Positions 45,526-53,919 of a stretch of DNA of 64,000 nucleotides are shown here, piece by piece (within the stretch, counting starts at the first letter, position 1; every line of letters begins with the position of its first letter). The notes beneath the pieces were generated by a model that was not told the origin of the DNA, did no database searches, and saw only the letters and a program-made list of their open reading frames with translations. The DNA is from Mycoplana rhizolycopersici. GTDB taxonomy: Bacteria; Pseudomonadota; Alphaproteobacteria; Rhizobiales; Rhizobiaceae. The stretch lies in assembly GCF_013378445.1 (NCBI RefSeq), contig NZ_JABXYK010000002.1:488236-552235 (forward strand), read 5' to 3'. A program made the position numbers and the translations under genes.

Positions 45526-45648
45526 TGCCCCTCACCCTAACCCTCTCCCCGCAAGCGGGGAGAGGGGACGCGATCCCAGGTGGGGCGGAGCGGCATGTTC
45601 CTTCTCCCCGCTTGCGGGGAGAAGGTGGCGGCAGCCGGATGAGGGGCA
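45526..45648. repeat. Rhizobial mosaic intergenic repeat (RIME-like) between urtD and urtE
   Basis: The 123-base element is bounded by 8-base inverted ends, TGCCCCTC and GAGGGGCA. Inside are two near-perfect palindromes: CCCTCTCCCCGC with its complement (45541-45566) and CCTTCTCCCCGC with its complement (45600-45625). The sequence and layout match the RIME class of palindromic repeats known in rhizobia. A second copy in inverted orientation is at 52985-53141. Confidence 0.8.
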
Positions 45649-45673
45649 AAGGAACGATGAGAAGAGAATTGCC

Positions 45674-46369
45674 ATGCTGACAGTCGAAAAAGCCAATCTC
45701 CACTACGGCGCCGCGCAGGCGCTGCGCGGCATCTCGCTTTCGGCCGAGATGGGGAAGATCACCTGCGTGCTTGGCCGCAACGGCGTCGGCAAGTCGAGCC
45801 TGTTGCGGGCAGTGACCGGCCAGCATCCGTTGTCGTCAGGCAGCGTCAGCTTCAACGGCGTCGCGCTGAACGGCTTGGCGCCCTACAGCCGCGCCAAGCA
45901 GGGGATCGGCTACGTGCCGCAGGGGCGCGAGATCTTCCCGCTTTTGACGGTGAAGGAAAATCTCGAGAGCGGCTATGCGCCGCTGAAACGGGCGGAGCGC
46001 TCCATTCCCGACGACATCTTCAGCCTGTTTCCGGTGCTGCAGACCATGCTCGGCCGCCGCGGCGGCGACCTTTCTGGCGGCCAGCAGCAGCAACTGGCAA
46101 TCGGCCGGGCACTGGTGACGCGGCCGAAGATCCTGGTGCTGGACGAGCCGACCGAAGGCATCCAGCCTTCGATCATCAAGGATATCGGCCGGGCGATCAA
46201 ATACCTGCGTGATTCCACCGGCATGGCGATCCTGCTTGTGGAACAGTATCTTGACTTCTGCCGGGAGCTTGCCGATCACGTCTACATCATGGATCGTGGC
46301 GAGATCGTGCACGAGGGCCCGGCCGAAACGCTGGATACGCCCGAGGCGCGGCGGCATCTGACGGTGTGA
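45674..46369 (+). CDS. urtE: Urea ABC transporter, ATP-binding protein UrtE
   Basis: A 231-residue ATPase of the LivF type. Walker A is GRNGVGKSS, the signature LSGGQQQQLAIGRAL and Walker B ILVLDEPTEGIQPS; the UrtE-typical YVPQGREIFPLLTVKENL is present. The frame stays open back to 45518 through the repeat element, so automatic prediction may extend it; the ATG at 45674 (MLTVEKANLHYG) is where family similarity starts. It is separated from ureD by 98 bases. Confidence 0.95.
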   Translation: MLTVEKANLHYGAAQALRGISLSAEMGKITCVLGRNGVGKSSLLRAVTGQHPLSSGSVSFNGVALNGLAPYSRAKQGIGYVPQGREIFPLLTVKENLESGYAPLKRAERSIPDDIFSLFPVLQTMLGRRGGDLSGGQQQQLAIGRALVTRPKILVLDEPTEGIQPSIIKDIGRAIKYLRDSTGMAILLVEQYLDFCRELADHVYIMDRGEIVHEGPAETLDTPEARRHLTV

Positions 46370-46467
46370 TTGAAGCGGCGGCGACGTCCGGCGCGCCAAG
46401 CCGATTGCTTTGCCGCTGAGGATGCCGTGGATCGGGCCGAATTCAGAATGCCAAGCGAAAGGCAGAC

Positions 46468-47304
46468 GTGAACACGCAAGCAATCACCGCCGCTGAAGCC
46501 ATCGGTCGACCGCAGCGCGCCCGTGGCGTGGGCCGGCTGAAGGCCAAGGCCCGGGACGGACGGACGCGCCTCGATACCTTCTATCAGGAAGGCTGCGCCA
46601 AGATCCGGCTGCCCGAGACCTTCGACGCCGGCATGGAGGCCGTGCTGATCAACACATCGGGCGGGCTCACCGGCGGCGACGTCGTCGACTGGTCCTTCGA
46701 GGCCGGCGAAGGCACGCGCCTGACGCTCACCACCCAGGCCTGCGAGAAGATCTACAAGGCTAGCAACGGCACGGCCACGGTCTCGACCGGGATCACCGTT
46801 GGTGCCGGCGCACGGGCGGACTGGCTGCCGCAGGAGACCATTCTGTTCGACAACGCCTCGTTGACGCGCAGCCTGGACGTCGATCTGCACAGGGATGCGG
46901 AATTTCTCGCGGTGGAGGCGGTGCTGTTCGGCCGCAAGGCGATGGGCGAGACGATGATGGCAGGCCTCTTTCGGGATCGCTGGCGCATTCGCCGTGAGGG
47001 ACGGCTCGTTCACGCCGAGGAAGCGCATTTCGGCCGTAGCGTCGCCGATCTTGCGGCGCAGCCGGCGGTGCTTTCCGGCTGCAGCGCCTTTGCCACGATT
47101 GTCTATTGCGGCCCTCAGGCCGACGCCTTGCTTGCCCCGGTGCGTGTGTTGCTGGGCGACGCGATGGCCGGCGCAAGTCATTGGCAGGACAAGCTGGTCG
47201 CCCGCGTCAGCGCCGTCGATGGCTTCGCCTTGCGAAAAATTCTCATCCCTGTCATTTCGCACTTGCGCAACGGCGCGAGCCTGCCGAAAGTCTGGACACT
47301 CTAG
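46468..47304 (+). CDS. ureD: Urease accessory protein UreD
   Basis: A 278-residue scaffold that binds apo-urease and, with UreF and UreG, delivers nickel. Conserved segments are [25 protein letters not shown] ([12 protein letters not shown]), [12 protein letters not shown] and [25 protein letters not shown] ([12 protein letters not shown]). The start is GTG at 46468. Its TAG stop codon (47302-47304) lies inside the CTAGAGCG border of the following repeat element, so the repeat may define its C-terminus. It opens the urease part of the cluster. Confidence 0.94.
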   Translation: MNTQAITAAEAIGRPQRARGVGRLKAKARDGRTRLDTFYQEGCAKIRLPETFDAGMEAVLINTSGGLTGGDVVDWSFEAGEGTRLTLTTQACEKIYKASNGTATVSTGITVGAGARADWLPQETILFDNASLTRSLDVDLHRDAEFLAVEAVLFGRKAMGETMMAGLFRDRWRIRREGRLVHAEEAHFGRSVADLAAQPAVLSGCSAFATIVYCGPQADALLAPVRVLLGDAMAGASHWQDKLVARVSAVDGFALRKILIPVISHLRNGASLPKVWTL

Positions 47305-47407
47305 AGCGTGTGGCGATGCTTCGGATTCGCTTTCTCGCTCTAGTTCTATGATTTCACGCATGTCTTTGGCGCAGAACCGCTACAAGCTTTTGCGCAACAT
47401 GCTCCAG
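47300..47407. repeat. Rhizobiales intergenic repeat (RIME2-like) between ureD and ureA
   Basis: The element starts CTAGAGCG, which is repeated inverted as CGCTCTAG at 47336-47343. It continues through ACGCATGTCTTTGGCGCAGA and AGCTTTTGCGCAACATGCTC. I recognise this arrangement, a CTAGAGC border, a GCAAAACCGC-like core and a CATGCTC end, from interspersed repeats common in Rhizobium and related genomes. Class assignment is from memory; the inverted border is seen directly. Confidence 0.6.
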
Positions 47408-47427
47408 TTGCAACGGAAGAGCCTTCC

Positions 47428-47730
47428 ATGAACCTGACACCTCGCGAAAAAGACAAGCTCCTGATCGCCATGGCGGCTATCGTCGCCCGACGGCGGCTGG
47501 AGCGCGGCGTCAAGCTGAACCATCCCGAGGCGATCGCGCTGATCACTGACTTCGTGGTCGAAGGCGCGCGCGACGGCCGCTCCGTCGCCGACCTTATGGA
47601 GGCCGGCGCCCATGTCGTCACGCGCGACCAGGTGATGGACGGGATCGCCGAGATGATCCACGATATCCAGGTCGAGGCGACCTTTCCGGATGGCACCAAG
47701 CTTGTGACCGTCCACGAACCGATCCGGTAA
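47428..47730 (+). CDS. ureA: Urease gamma subunit
   Basis: A 100-residue subunit with the family start [20 protein letters not shown], followed by [20 protein letters not shown] and [25 protein letters not shown] sequence ([20 protein letters not shown]). Length is normal. It assembles with UreB and UreC. GGAAGAG stands before the ATG. A DUF1272 gene follows after three bases. Confidence 0.97.
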   Translation: MNLTPREKDKLLIAMAAIVARRRLERGVKLNHPEAIALITDFVVEGARDGRSVADLMEAGAHVVTRDQVMDGIAEMIHDIQVEATFPDGTKLVTVHEPIR

Positions 47731-47733
47731 GCC

Positions 47734-47988
47734 ATGCTGGAACTTCGCCCCAATTGCGAATGCTGCGACCGCGACCTGCCGCCGGAGAGCGACGAAGCGC
47801 TGATCTGCACGTTCGAGTGCACCTTTTGCGCCGATTGCGCGGGCGGGGTACTGGGGGGCGCCTGCCCGAACTGCGCCGGCGAACTTGTCCGTCGGCCGGT
47901 GCGCACGCCGGCCATGCTGGCGAAGTATCCCGCCTCGACGAAACGCGTGCTGAAGGCCGAGGGCTGCGGCCCGCTGAAGGCAGCCTAG
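47734..47988 (+). CDS. DUF1272 zinc-ribbon-like protein inside the urease operon
   Basis: An 84-residue protein with the DUF1272 pattern: [16 protein letters not shown], then [12 protein letters not shown] and [13 protein letters not shown]. Eight or nine cysteines in CxxC-like spacing suggest binding of one or two metal ions. The function is unknown. It starts three bases after ureA and is followed after 11 bases by ureB, so it is certainly part of the operon. Such an insertion between ureA and ureB is known in rhizobia. Confidence 0.88.
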   Translation: MLELRPNCECCDRDLPPESDEALICTFECTFCADCAGGVLGGACPNCAGELVRRPVRTPAMLAKYPASTKRVLKAEGCGPLKAA

Positions 47989-47999
47989 GAGGAAAGCTG

Positions 48000-48305
48000 A
48001 TGATTCCCGGTGAGGTCATTGCCGCAAGCGGCGACATCGAACTGAACGCCGGCCTGCCGGTGATAGAACTGGACGTCTCCAACACCGGCGACCGCCCCAT
48101 CCAGGTCGGCAGCCACTATCATTTCTACGAGACCAATGCCGGCCTGTCCTTCGACCGCGACAAGACCCGCGGCCTGCGGCTCGACATTCCGGCCGGCACG
48201 GCGGTTCGCTTCGAGCCGGGCCAGACGAGAACGGTACGGCTGATCCCGTTTGCCGGGAAGCGCGAGATCTACGGCTTCCGCCAGATGGTGATGGGAGGGC
48301 TCTGA
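48000..48305 (+). CDS. ureB: Urease beta subunit
   Basis: A 101-residue subunit: [38 protein letters not shown] and the ending [18 protein letters not shown] are the signature parts. AGGAGG lies 7 bases before the ATG at 48000. The frame is open upstream through the DUF1272 gene, without meaning. A GFA-family gene starts one base after the stop codon. Confidence 0.97.
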   Translation: MIPGEVIAASGDIELNAGLPVIELDVSNTGDRPIQVGSHYHFYETNAGLSFDRDKTRGLRLDIPAGTAVRFEPGQTRTVRLIPFAGKREIYGFRQMVMGGL

Positions 48306-48306
48306 G

Positions 48307-48663
48307 ATGGCAGTCGCGCACTATAGCGGCGGCTGCCAGTGCGGCGCCGTGTCCTTCGAGGCGGATGCCGACCTCGACCAGACGATCATCTGCAACTGCT
48401 CGCGCTGCCAGCGCCTCGGCTCGGTGCTGACCTTCACCGCACGCGAGGCGTTCAACTTGAAGTCGGGCGAGGACAACCTGTCCGAATATCTCTTCAACAA
48501 CGGGAAGGTGCATCACCTCTTCTGCAAGACCTGCGGCATCCAGAGTTTCGCCTATGGAGAGAAGCCGGACGGCTCATCGATGGTCGCCGTCAACGTCAAC
48601 TGTCTTGACGGCGTGAACCCGCGAGCCCTCTCGCCGCACGCCTACGACGGCGCGTCCGCTTGA
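48307..48663 (+). CDS. GFA-family (glutathione-dependent formaldehyde-activating-like) protein
   Basis: A 118-residue protein with the zinc cysteines of the GFA fold: GGCQCGAVSFEA, CNCSRCQRLG and HHLFCKTCGIQSFAYG. Only some members of this family act on S-hydroxymethylglutathione; most have unknown substrates, so the name should not be taken as proof of formaldehyde chemistry. It starts one base after ureB and must be co-translated with it. Confidence 0.88.
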   Translation: MAVAHYSGGCQCGAVSFEADADLDQTIICNCSRCQRLGSVLTFTAREAFNLKSGEDNLSEYLFNNGKVHHLFCKTCGIQSFAYGEKPDGSSMVAVNVNCLDGVNPRALSPHAYDGASA

Positions 48664-48688
48664 CCGGCCGGGGTGCGGGGAGACGGAG

Positions 48689-49111
48689 ATGGTGAAGACG
48701 GCGCTGCTGACGATGCTGTGCGGCTGCGTCCTGCTGGTGGACGCCCCGAGCGAAGAGGGGTTGCCCGTCGATTGCAAGCTTGCGCAGACGCAGAGCGACA
48801 TGAACGCCTGCGCCGCCGAGGACTACGCGGCAGCCGACAAGGCGCTGAACGAGCAATGGCTGGCGACGAAGAAGGCCGCGAAAGTCTGGGACGACATGAT
48901 CGAATCCGACGGCGGTCCGCGCGGCGCCGAGGATCGGCTGCTCAAGGCCCAGCGTGCCTGGCTCGCCTATCGCGACAGCCAGTGCGAGGCGCTGGGCTTT
49001 ACCGTGCAGGGCGGGACGATCCAGCCGATGGTCGTTTCCAACTGCCTTGCCGACCTGACCCGCAAGCGGACCGAAGAACTCGGGCAGCTCTCCGACAGCT
49101 TCGTGAACTGA
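48689..49111 (+). CDS. DUF1311 (LprI-like) exported protein
   Basis: A 140-residue protein with an N-terminal hydrophobic segment (ALLTMLCGCVLLVDA) that contains a lipobox-like LCGC. The DUF1311 core follows: CKLAQTQSDMNACAAEDYAAA, then LLKAQRAWLAYRDSQCEALG and a closing cysteine. Members often bind or inhibit lysozyme-like enzymes, but the role here is not known. GGAG precedes the start 6 bases upstream. It lies between the GFA gene and the sialyltransferase-like gene. Confidence 0.85.
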   Translation: MVKTALLTMLCGCVLLVDAPSEEGLPVDCKLAQTQSDMNACAAEDYAAADKALNEQWLATKKAAKVWDDMIESDGGPRGAEDRLLKAQRAWLAYRDSQCEALGFTVQGGTIQPMVVSNCLADLTRKRTEELGQLSDSFVN

Positions 49112-49124
49112 GGGGCGGGGCGAG

Positions 49125-49772
49125 ATGGGACGGCGGATCATGATCGTTGGCAACGGGGCGGTGGCGGAGGGAGCGGGCGCGATCATCGACGCCGCCGATT
49201 TCGTCGTCCGTTTCAATCTCAGCCGTAACACTGCCCAATCGGGCCGGCGCACCGATGCCGTTGCCGTCTGCAACACCGGCCGTCCGGCCAACGAGATGCT
49301 CGACGGTCCGGAATGGCGCGACAGCGCCCCGGTGCGGGGTGCCTGCGAGATCTGGTCGGTGCGGGATCCTCAAAAATTCGCGTCCCTTCGCCCGCAACTC
49401 GCCGTCAGCCATCCCGAACTCGACGATTTCTGCGACGACCGCACCGAAGACTTCGCCCGCTTCGCCGCGGAGAACGGCAAGCGGCACCGGATCATCCCCG
49501 CCGCCGTGCACGAGGCGGCCGACGCCGCGCTTGTCGCGCATTCGCCCGGCTCTTACGTGGTGCCGAGCAGCGGCCTTGTCGTGCTTTTCCATGTTTTGTC
49601 CGAGCCGGAATTTTCCGGGTCCGAAATCACGCTCGCCGGTTTCAGCCATGAGGGCTGGGACGGCCATCCCTTTGTCGCCGAGCGCCGCCTCGTCGCCGGC
49701 CTCGCCGACGCCGGGCGCGTGCACCTCATCGCGTCATCATCTCCCTCGCTTTCTCCCTCCCAAGGAGCCTGA
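49125..49772 (+). CDS. Urease-operon protein with GT29/sialyltransferase-like motifs
   Basis: A 215-residue protein known in rhizobia only as an urease operon accessory protein. I can see the three hallmarks of glycosyltransferase family 29. An L-like motif is at the start ([14 protein letters not shown] with [13 protein letters not shown]). An S-like motif is near residue 147 ([15 protein letters not shown]). A VS-like HxxxxE (HPFVAE) follows GFSHEGWDG. It lacks a signal peptide. It ends two bases before ureC. Whether it transfers a sugar, and to what, is unknown. Confidence 0.75.
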   Translation: MGRRIMIVGNGAVAEGAGAIIDAADFVVRFNLSRNTAQSGRRTDAVAVCNTGRPANEMLDGPEWRDSAPVRGACEIWSVRDPQKFASLRPQLAVSHPELDDFCDDRTEDFARFAAENGKRHRIIPAAVHEAADAALVAHSPGSYVVPSSGLVVLFHVLSEPEFSGSEITLAGFSHEGWDGHPFVAERRLVAGLADAGRVHLIASSSPSLSPSQGA

Positions 49773-49774
49773 CC

Positions 49775-51484
49775 ATGTCCTACAAGATGTCCCGCGCGGC
49801 TTACGCCTCCATGTTCGGCCCGACCACGGGCGACAAGGTGCGGCTCGCCGATACCGAACTCTTCATCGAGGTGGAGAAGGATTTCACGACCTACGGCGAC
49901 GAGGTGAAGTTCGGCGGCGGCAAGGTCATCCGCGACGGCATGGGCCAGAGCCAGGCGACGCGCGGCGAAGGTGCTGTCGATACCGTCATTACCAATGCGC
50001 TGATCGTCGACCATACCGGCATCTACAAGGCCGACGTCGGCCTGAAGGACGGCCGGATCCATGCGATCGGCAAGGCGGGCAACCCGGATACGCAGCCGGG
50101 CGTCACCATCATCGTCGGGCCGTCGACAGAAGCTATCGCCGGCGAGGGCAAGATCCTGACAGCCGGCGGCATGGATGCGCATATCCACTATATCTGCCCC
50201 CAGCAGATCGAGGAGGCGCTGATGTCGGGCGTCACCTGCATGCTCGGCGGCGGCTCCGGTCCCGCGCATGGGACGCTTGCGACAACCTGCACCGGCGCCT
50301 GGCACATCGAGCGGATGATCGAGAGTTTTGACGCCTTCCCGATGAACCTCGCGCTCGCGGGGAAGGGCAACGCCTCGCTGCCGGCGCCGCTGGAGGAGAT
50401 GATTCTGGCCGGCGCCTCCTCGCTGAAGCTGCACGAGGACTGGGGCACGACGCCGGCGGCGATCGACAACTGCCTGACGGTGGCAGATGCGTTCGACGTC
50501 CAGGTGATGATCCATACCGACACGCTGAACGAGAGCGGTTTCGTGGAGGATACCGTCGCCGCCATCAAGGGGCGCACCATCCATGCCTTCCACACCGAAG
50601 GGGCGGGCGGCGGCCATGCGCCCGACATCATCAAGGTCTGCGGCAATCCGAACGTCATCCCGTCGTCTACCAACCCGACGCGGCCCTATACGGTCAACAC
50701 GCTCGCCGAGCACCTCGACATGCTGATGGTCTGCCACCACCTGTCGCCGTCGATCCCCGAGGACATCGCCTTTGCCGAAAGCCGTATCCGCAAGGAAACG
50801 ATCGCGGCCGAAGACATCCTGCACGATATCGGCGCGTTTTCGATCATCTCGTCGGACAGCCAGGCGATGGGCCGTGTCGGCGAAGTGGCGATCCGCACCT
50901 GGCAGACCGCCGACAAGATGAAGCGCCAGCGCGGCAAGCTGAAGGAAGAGACCGGCGACAACGACAATTTCCGCGTCCGCCGCTACATCGCCAAGTACAC
51001 GATCAATCCGGCGATCGCCCACGGCGTCTCCCACGAGATCGGTTCGGTCGAGGTCGGCAAGCGCGCCGACCTGGTGCTCTGGAGCCCCGCCTTCTTCGGC
51101 GTGAAGCCGGAGATGGTGTTGCTCGGCGGCTCGATTGCCGCCGCCCCGATGGGCGACCCGAACGCCTCGATCCCGACGCCGCAGCCGATGCACTACCGGC
51201 CGATGTTCGCCGCCTATGGCAAGCTGCGCACCAATTCGTCTGTCACCTTCGTTTCCCAGGCCTCGCTCGACGGCGGGCTGGCGCAGCGTCTCGGCGTCGA
51301 CAAGAAGCTGGTGGCGGTCAGGAACGTCCGCGGCGGCATCTCCAAGGCCTCGATGATCCACAACAGCCTGACGCCGCATATCGAGGTCGACCCAGAGACC
51401 TACGAGGTCCGCGCCGACGGCGAGCTCCTGACCTGCGAACCGGCGACGGTGCTGCCGATGGCACAACGCTATTTCCTGTTCTGA
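49775..51484 (+). CDS. ureC: Urease alpha subunit (catalytic)
   Basis: A 569-residue subunit carrying the dinuclear nickel site; it hydrolyses urea to ammonia and carbamate. Metal ligands are visible: H136 and H138 in [12 protein letters not shown], the carbamylated lysine K218 in [10 protein letters not shown], and the mobile-flap C320 and H322 in MVCHHLSPS. The length and the start [20 protein letters not shown] are normal. CCAAGGAG precedes the ATG. All catalytic residues are intact, so the enzyme should be active. Confidence 0.98.
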   Translation: MSYKMSRAAYASMFGPTTGDKVRLADTELFIEVEKDFTTYGDEVKFGGGKVIRDGMGQSQATRGEGAVDTVITNALIVDHTGIYKADVGLKDGRIHAIGKAGNPDTQPGVTIIVGPSTEAIAGEGKILTAGGMDAHIHYICPQQIEEALMSGVTCMLGGGSGPAHGTLATTCTGAWHIERMIESFDAFPMNLALAGKGNASLPAPLEEMILAGASSLKLHEDWGTTPAAIDNCLTVADAFDVQVMIHTDTLNESGFVEDTVAAIKGRTIHAFHTEGAGGGHAPDIIKVCGNPNVIPSSTNPTRPYTVNTLAEHLDMLMVCHHLSPSIPEDIAFAESRIRKETIAAEDILHDIGAFSIISSDSQAMGRVGEVAIRTWQTADKMKRQRGKLKEETGDNDNFRVRRYIAKYTINPAIAHGVSHEIGSVEVGKRADLVLWSPAFFGVKPEMVLLGGSIAAAPMGDPNASIPTPQPMHYRPMFAAYGKLRTNSSVTFVSQASLDGGLAQRLGVDKKLVAVRNVRGGISKASMIHNSLTPHIEVDPETYEVRADGELLTCEPATVLPMAQRYFLF

Positions 51485-51666
51485 GGCAAGCGCAGGCCCT
51501 GTTTTTGCTTTCACTCCGCGTTCCCGCCTCTCCCGGCTCCCGCGCGCCGGAGGCGGACGTGGGGCAGGCGGCCTGGCGCGGCCAACGGGTAAGCGCTTCT
51601 GCCGGTGGAAACCGTCTCGGCAGGCCGCTATCCTTGATACCTATCGTTCTATGACTGGAGTATCCC

Positions 51667-52167
51667 ATGCAGCACGTGCATTCCTACCGCCCGGCCGGCG
51701 AGGTTTCCGATCCGCCGGTCGACACCGTCACGCTGCCGTCCCATCTGCGCCACCTGCGCCGCAAGGTGCTGCATCTGTCGAACGGCGAGATGGTCATGCT
51801 CGACCTCAAGGAGGCCGTTCTGTTTCACCATGGCGACCGGCTGGTGCTCGACAATGGTGATACCGTCGAGATCCAGGCGGCCCCGGAGAAACTCTTTGAG
51901 GTAAGGGGGCGCGATACGCTGCACCTGATCGAGCTCGCCTGGCATCTCGGTAACCGCCACCTGACGGCGCAGATCGAGGAGGGACGCATACTCGTGCCGC
52001 GCGACCACGTCATCCGCGCCATGCTGGAGGGGTTGGGTGCGACGGTCACCGACGTCGAGGCGGCCTTCCAGCCGGTGCGCGGCGCCTATCACGGTCATGG
52101 CGGCCATGGGCATGGCCATGACGATCACGGCCATCATCACGGCCACGACCACCATCATCACGACTGA
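51667..52167 (+). CDS. ureE: Urease nickel metallochaperone UreE
   Basis: A 166-residue chaperone that binds nickel for urease. The peptide-binding N-domain has [20 protein letters not shown], and the metal-binding domain has [19 protein letters not shown] and VPRDHVI. The C-terminal 26 residues are almost entirely His, Gly and Asp ([19 protein letters not shown]), a nickel-storage tail as in Klebsiella UreE. It stands 182 bases after ureC; that gap contains no gene. ureF follows after six bases. Confidence 0.95.
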   Translation: MQHVHSYRPAGEVSDPPVDTVTLPSHLRHLRRKVLHLSNGEMVMLDLKEAVLFHHGDRLVLDNGDTVEIQAAPEKLFEVRGRDTLHLIELAWHLGNRHLTAQIEEGRILVPRDHVIRAMLEGLGATVTDVEAAFQPVRGAYHGHGGHGHGHDDHGHHHGHDHHHHD

Positions 52168-52173
52168 GCGGCA

Positions 52174-52965
52174 ATGGGCGAGGGCATCGATACCCGCGCG
52201 CTGCTGCGGCTGATGGCATGGCTGTCGCCGGCCTTTCCTGTCGGCGGTTTCGCCTGGTCGGGCGGACTGGAGCGTGCGGTGGCCGATCGACTGGTGGCGG
52301 ATGCGGCCGGCCTATCGGCCTGGCTGGAGACCGTGCTGGCGCATGGCGCGCTTTGGAACGATGCGGTGCTGTTTGCCGAAGCCTGGCGCCAGTGCGATCG
52401 CGAGGCCCGTAGCCGGGTTGACGACGAGAGCGGGTGCCGATTAAGCGACGGCAGGGCGCCTCGGGTCGAAGACGGGGCGGGGCGTTGCGTCGAGCGTGAG
52501 GCAGGACGCGGCTCCGAGGATAGCTCGGATCTGGCCGAACTTGCGGAACTGGGACTGGCGCTGGCCGGTACGGCCGAACGCCATGCCGAGACGCTGTCGC
52601 TCGGCCGCGCTTTCGTCTCCGCTGCTTCCGCCTGGCCGGATCCCGTACTGGCGCGCCTGCCGCAGGACGTGCCCTATCCGGTCGCCGCCGGCGCCCTGGC
52701 CGCCGCCCACGGGGTGCCGCCCGTCCAGGCGCTGGCCGCCTACCTGCACGCCGCCCTGTCGCAGTCCGTCTCCGCCGGCATCCGGCTTGGCGTCTGCGGG
52801 CAGGCCGCGGGCGTGATGATCCTGGCAGGGCTGGAGGAGGAGATCGCCGTCGTCTCCGCCCGCGCCGCCGCCGGCACGCTCGATGATCTTGGCGCCGCCG
52901 CGGTCCACGCCGACATCGCCTCTCTGCGGCACGAGACGCAGCATTCGCGGCTGTTCAGGTCCTGA
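52174..52965 (+). CDS. ureF: Urease accessory protein UreF with an internal insertion
   Basis: A 263-residue protein that works with UreD and UreG. The start LLRLMAWLSPAFPVGGFAWS, PYPVAAGALAAAHGVP and the C-terminal DIASLRHETQHSRLFRS are typical. Between WRQC and DLAEL (residues about 75-118) there are some 40 charged, disordered residues, rich in Arg, Asp, Glu and Gly, that I do not expect in UreF, whose usual length is about 225-235. The frame is uninterrupted, so the protein may be functional. A RIME-like repeat follows its stop. Confidence 0.9.
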   Translation: MGEGIDTRALLRLMAWLSPAFPVGGFAWSGGLERAVADRLVADAAGLSAWLETVLAHGALWNDAVLFAEAWRQCDREARSRVDDESGCRLSDGRAPRVEDGAGRCVEREAGRGSEDSSDLAELAELGLALAGTAERHAETLSLGRAFVSAASAWPDPVLARLPQDVPYPVAAGALAAAHGVPPVQALAAYLHAALSQSVSAGIRLGVCGQAAGVMILAGLEEEIAVVSARAAAGTLDDLGAAAVHADIASLRHETQHSRLFRS

Positions 52966-52984
52966 TGGCTTGCAATACGGTATC

Positions 52985-53141
52985 AGCCCCGCATCCGCCT
53001 GCCGGCACCTTCTCCCCGCAGGGGAGAAGGCGGATCCGGCGACAGCGTCGATCTTGTCGCGGGGCATCATTGCGGTGGCGCGCAATGCCTGTGGAGCGTT
53101 CCCTCTCTCCGCTTGCTGCGAGAGGGCCAGGGTGAGGGGCA
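52985..53141. repeat. Rhizobial mosaic intergenic repeat (RIME-like) between ureF and ureG, inverted copy
   Basis: This is a copy of the element at 45526-45648 in the opposite orientation. Matching parts are CCGCATCCGCCTGCCGGCAC at its left side, a palindrome at 53008-53030 (CCTTCTCCCC and complement around GCA), CCCTCTC with GAGAGGG at 53101-53126, and the end CAGGGTGAGGGGCA. It is longer than the first copy because of extra central sequence (about 53040-53100). Confidence 0.75.
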
Positions 53142-53235
53142 GACGCCTTACGACGCGTTTCCTGCGCCACTTGCCCCATTGCGCCGGCACCCCACCACGT
53201 TATTCTCGAACCAAGGCATATCGAAAGGACATCCC

Positions 53236-53850
53236 ATGAAATCGGCAAACGGCCCCTTGCGCGTCGGCATCGGCGGCCCGGTGGGCTCGGGCAAGACCGC
53301 GCTGACGGAGAAGCTGTGCAAAGCCATGCGCGAGCGCTTCTCGGTCGCCGTCGTCACCAACGACATCTACACGCGCGAGGATGCCGAGGCGCTGGTGCGC
53401 ATGCAGGCGCTGTCGTCCGACCGGATCGTCGGTGTCGAGACCGGCGGTTGCCCGCATACGGCGATCCGCGAGGACGCGACGATCAACCTGCAGGCGATCG
53501 CCGACCTCAACCGCCGCTTTCCGGACCTGGACGTCGTCTTCATCGAATCGGGGGGCGACAACCTGGCGGCAACGTTTTCGCCCGATCTCGCCGACATCAC
53601 CATCTATGTGATCTCTACCTGCCAGGGCGAGGAGATCCCGCGCAAGGGCGGCCCGGGCATCACCCGCTCCGACCTGCTCGTGATCAACAAGAAGGATCTC
53701 GCGCCCTATGTCGGCGCCGATCTCGACGTCATGACCCGGGACGCGAACCGCATGCGGGAACAAAAGCCGTTCGTCTTCACCGACATGAAGCGCGGCGAGG
53801 GCGTAGAGCGTATCGTCGATTTCCTCACCGTGGAAGGTGGTCTGGTGTAG
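53236..53850 (+). CDS. ureG: Urease accessory GTPase UreG
   Basis: A 204-residue SIMIBI-class GTPase that powers nickel delivery. P-loop [13 protein letters not shown], switch region [11 protein letters not shown], the nickel-binding CPH motif in [14 protein letters not shown], and the guanine-specificity [10 protein letters not shown] are all present. The ATG at 53236 follows AAAGGAC; the frame is open upstream through the repeat. It ends the urea cluster, with a convergent terminator 28 bases after the stop. Confidence 0.97.
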   Translation: MKSANGPLRVGIGGPVGSGKTALTEKLCKAMRERFSVAVVTNDIYTREDAEALVRMQALSSDRIVGVETGGCPHTAIREDATINLQAIADLNRRFPDLDVVFIESGGDNLAATFSPDLADITIYVISTCQGEEIPRKGGPGITRSDLLVINKKDLAPYVGADLDVMTRDANRMREQKPFVFTDMKRGEGVERIVDFLTVEGGLV

Positions 53851-53877
53851 GGTGCGCCATGCCTTGCTGAAAACGAA

Positions 53878-53903
53878 GATGCGCCGGGTCGTTCCGGCGC
53901 ATC
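53878..53903. terminator. Terminator hairpin between ureG and the convergent sulfatase gene
   Basis: GATGCGCCGG pairs perfectly with CCGGCGCATC around a six-base loop. It sits between the two stop codons and could act for both genes, although T runs are weak. Confidence 0.6.
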
Positions 53904-53919
53904 CGTGGCCACAATTGCG

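Noticed and set aside
45518..45673. Upstream extension of urtE through the repeat element
   Set aside because: The extra residues are the translation of a RIME-like palindrome (HPNPLPASGERG), a well-known false extension in rhizobial genomes.
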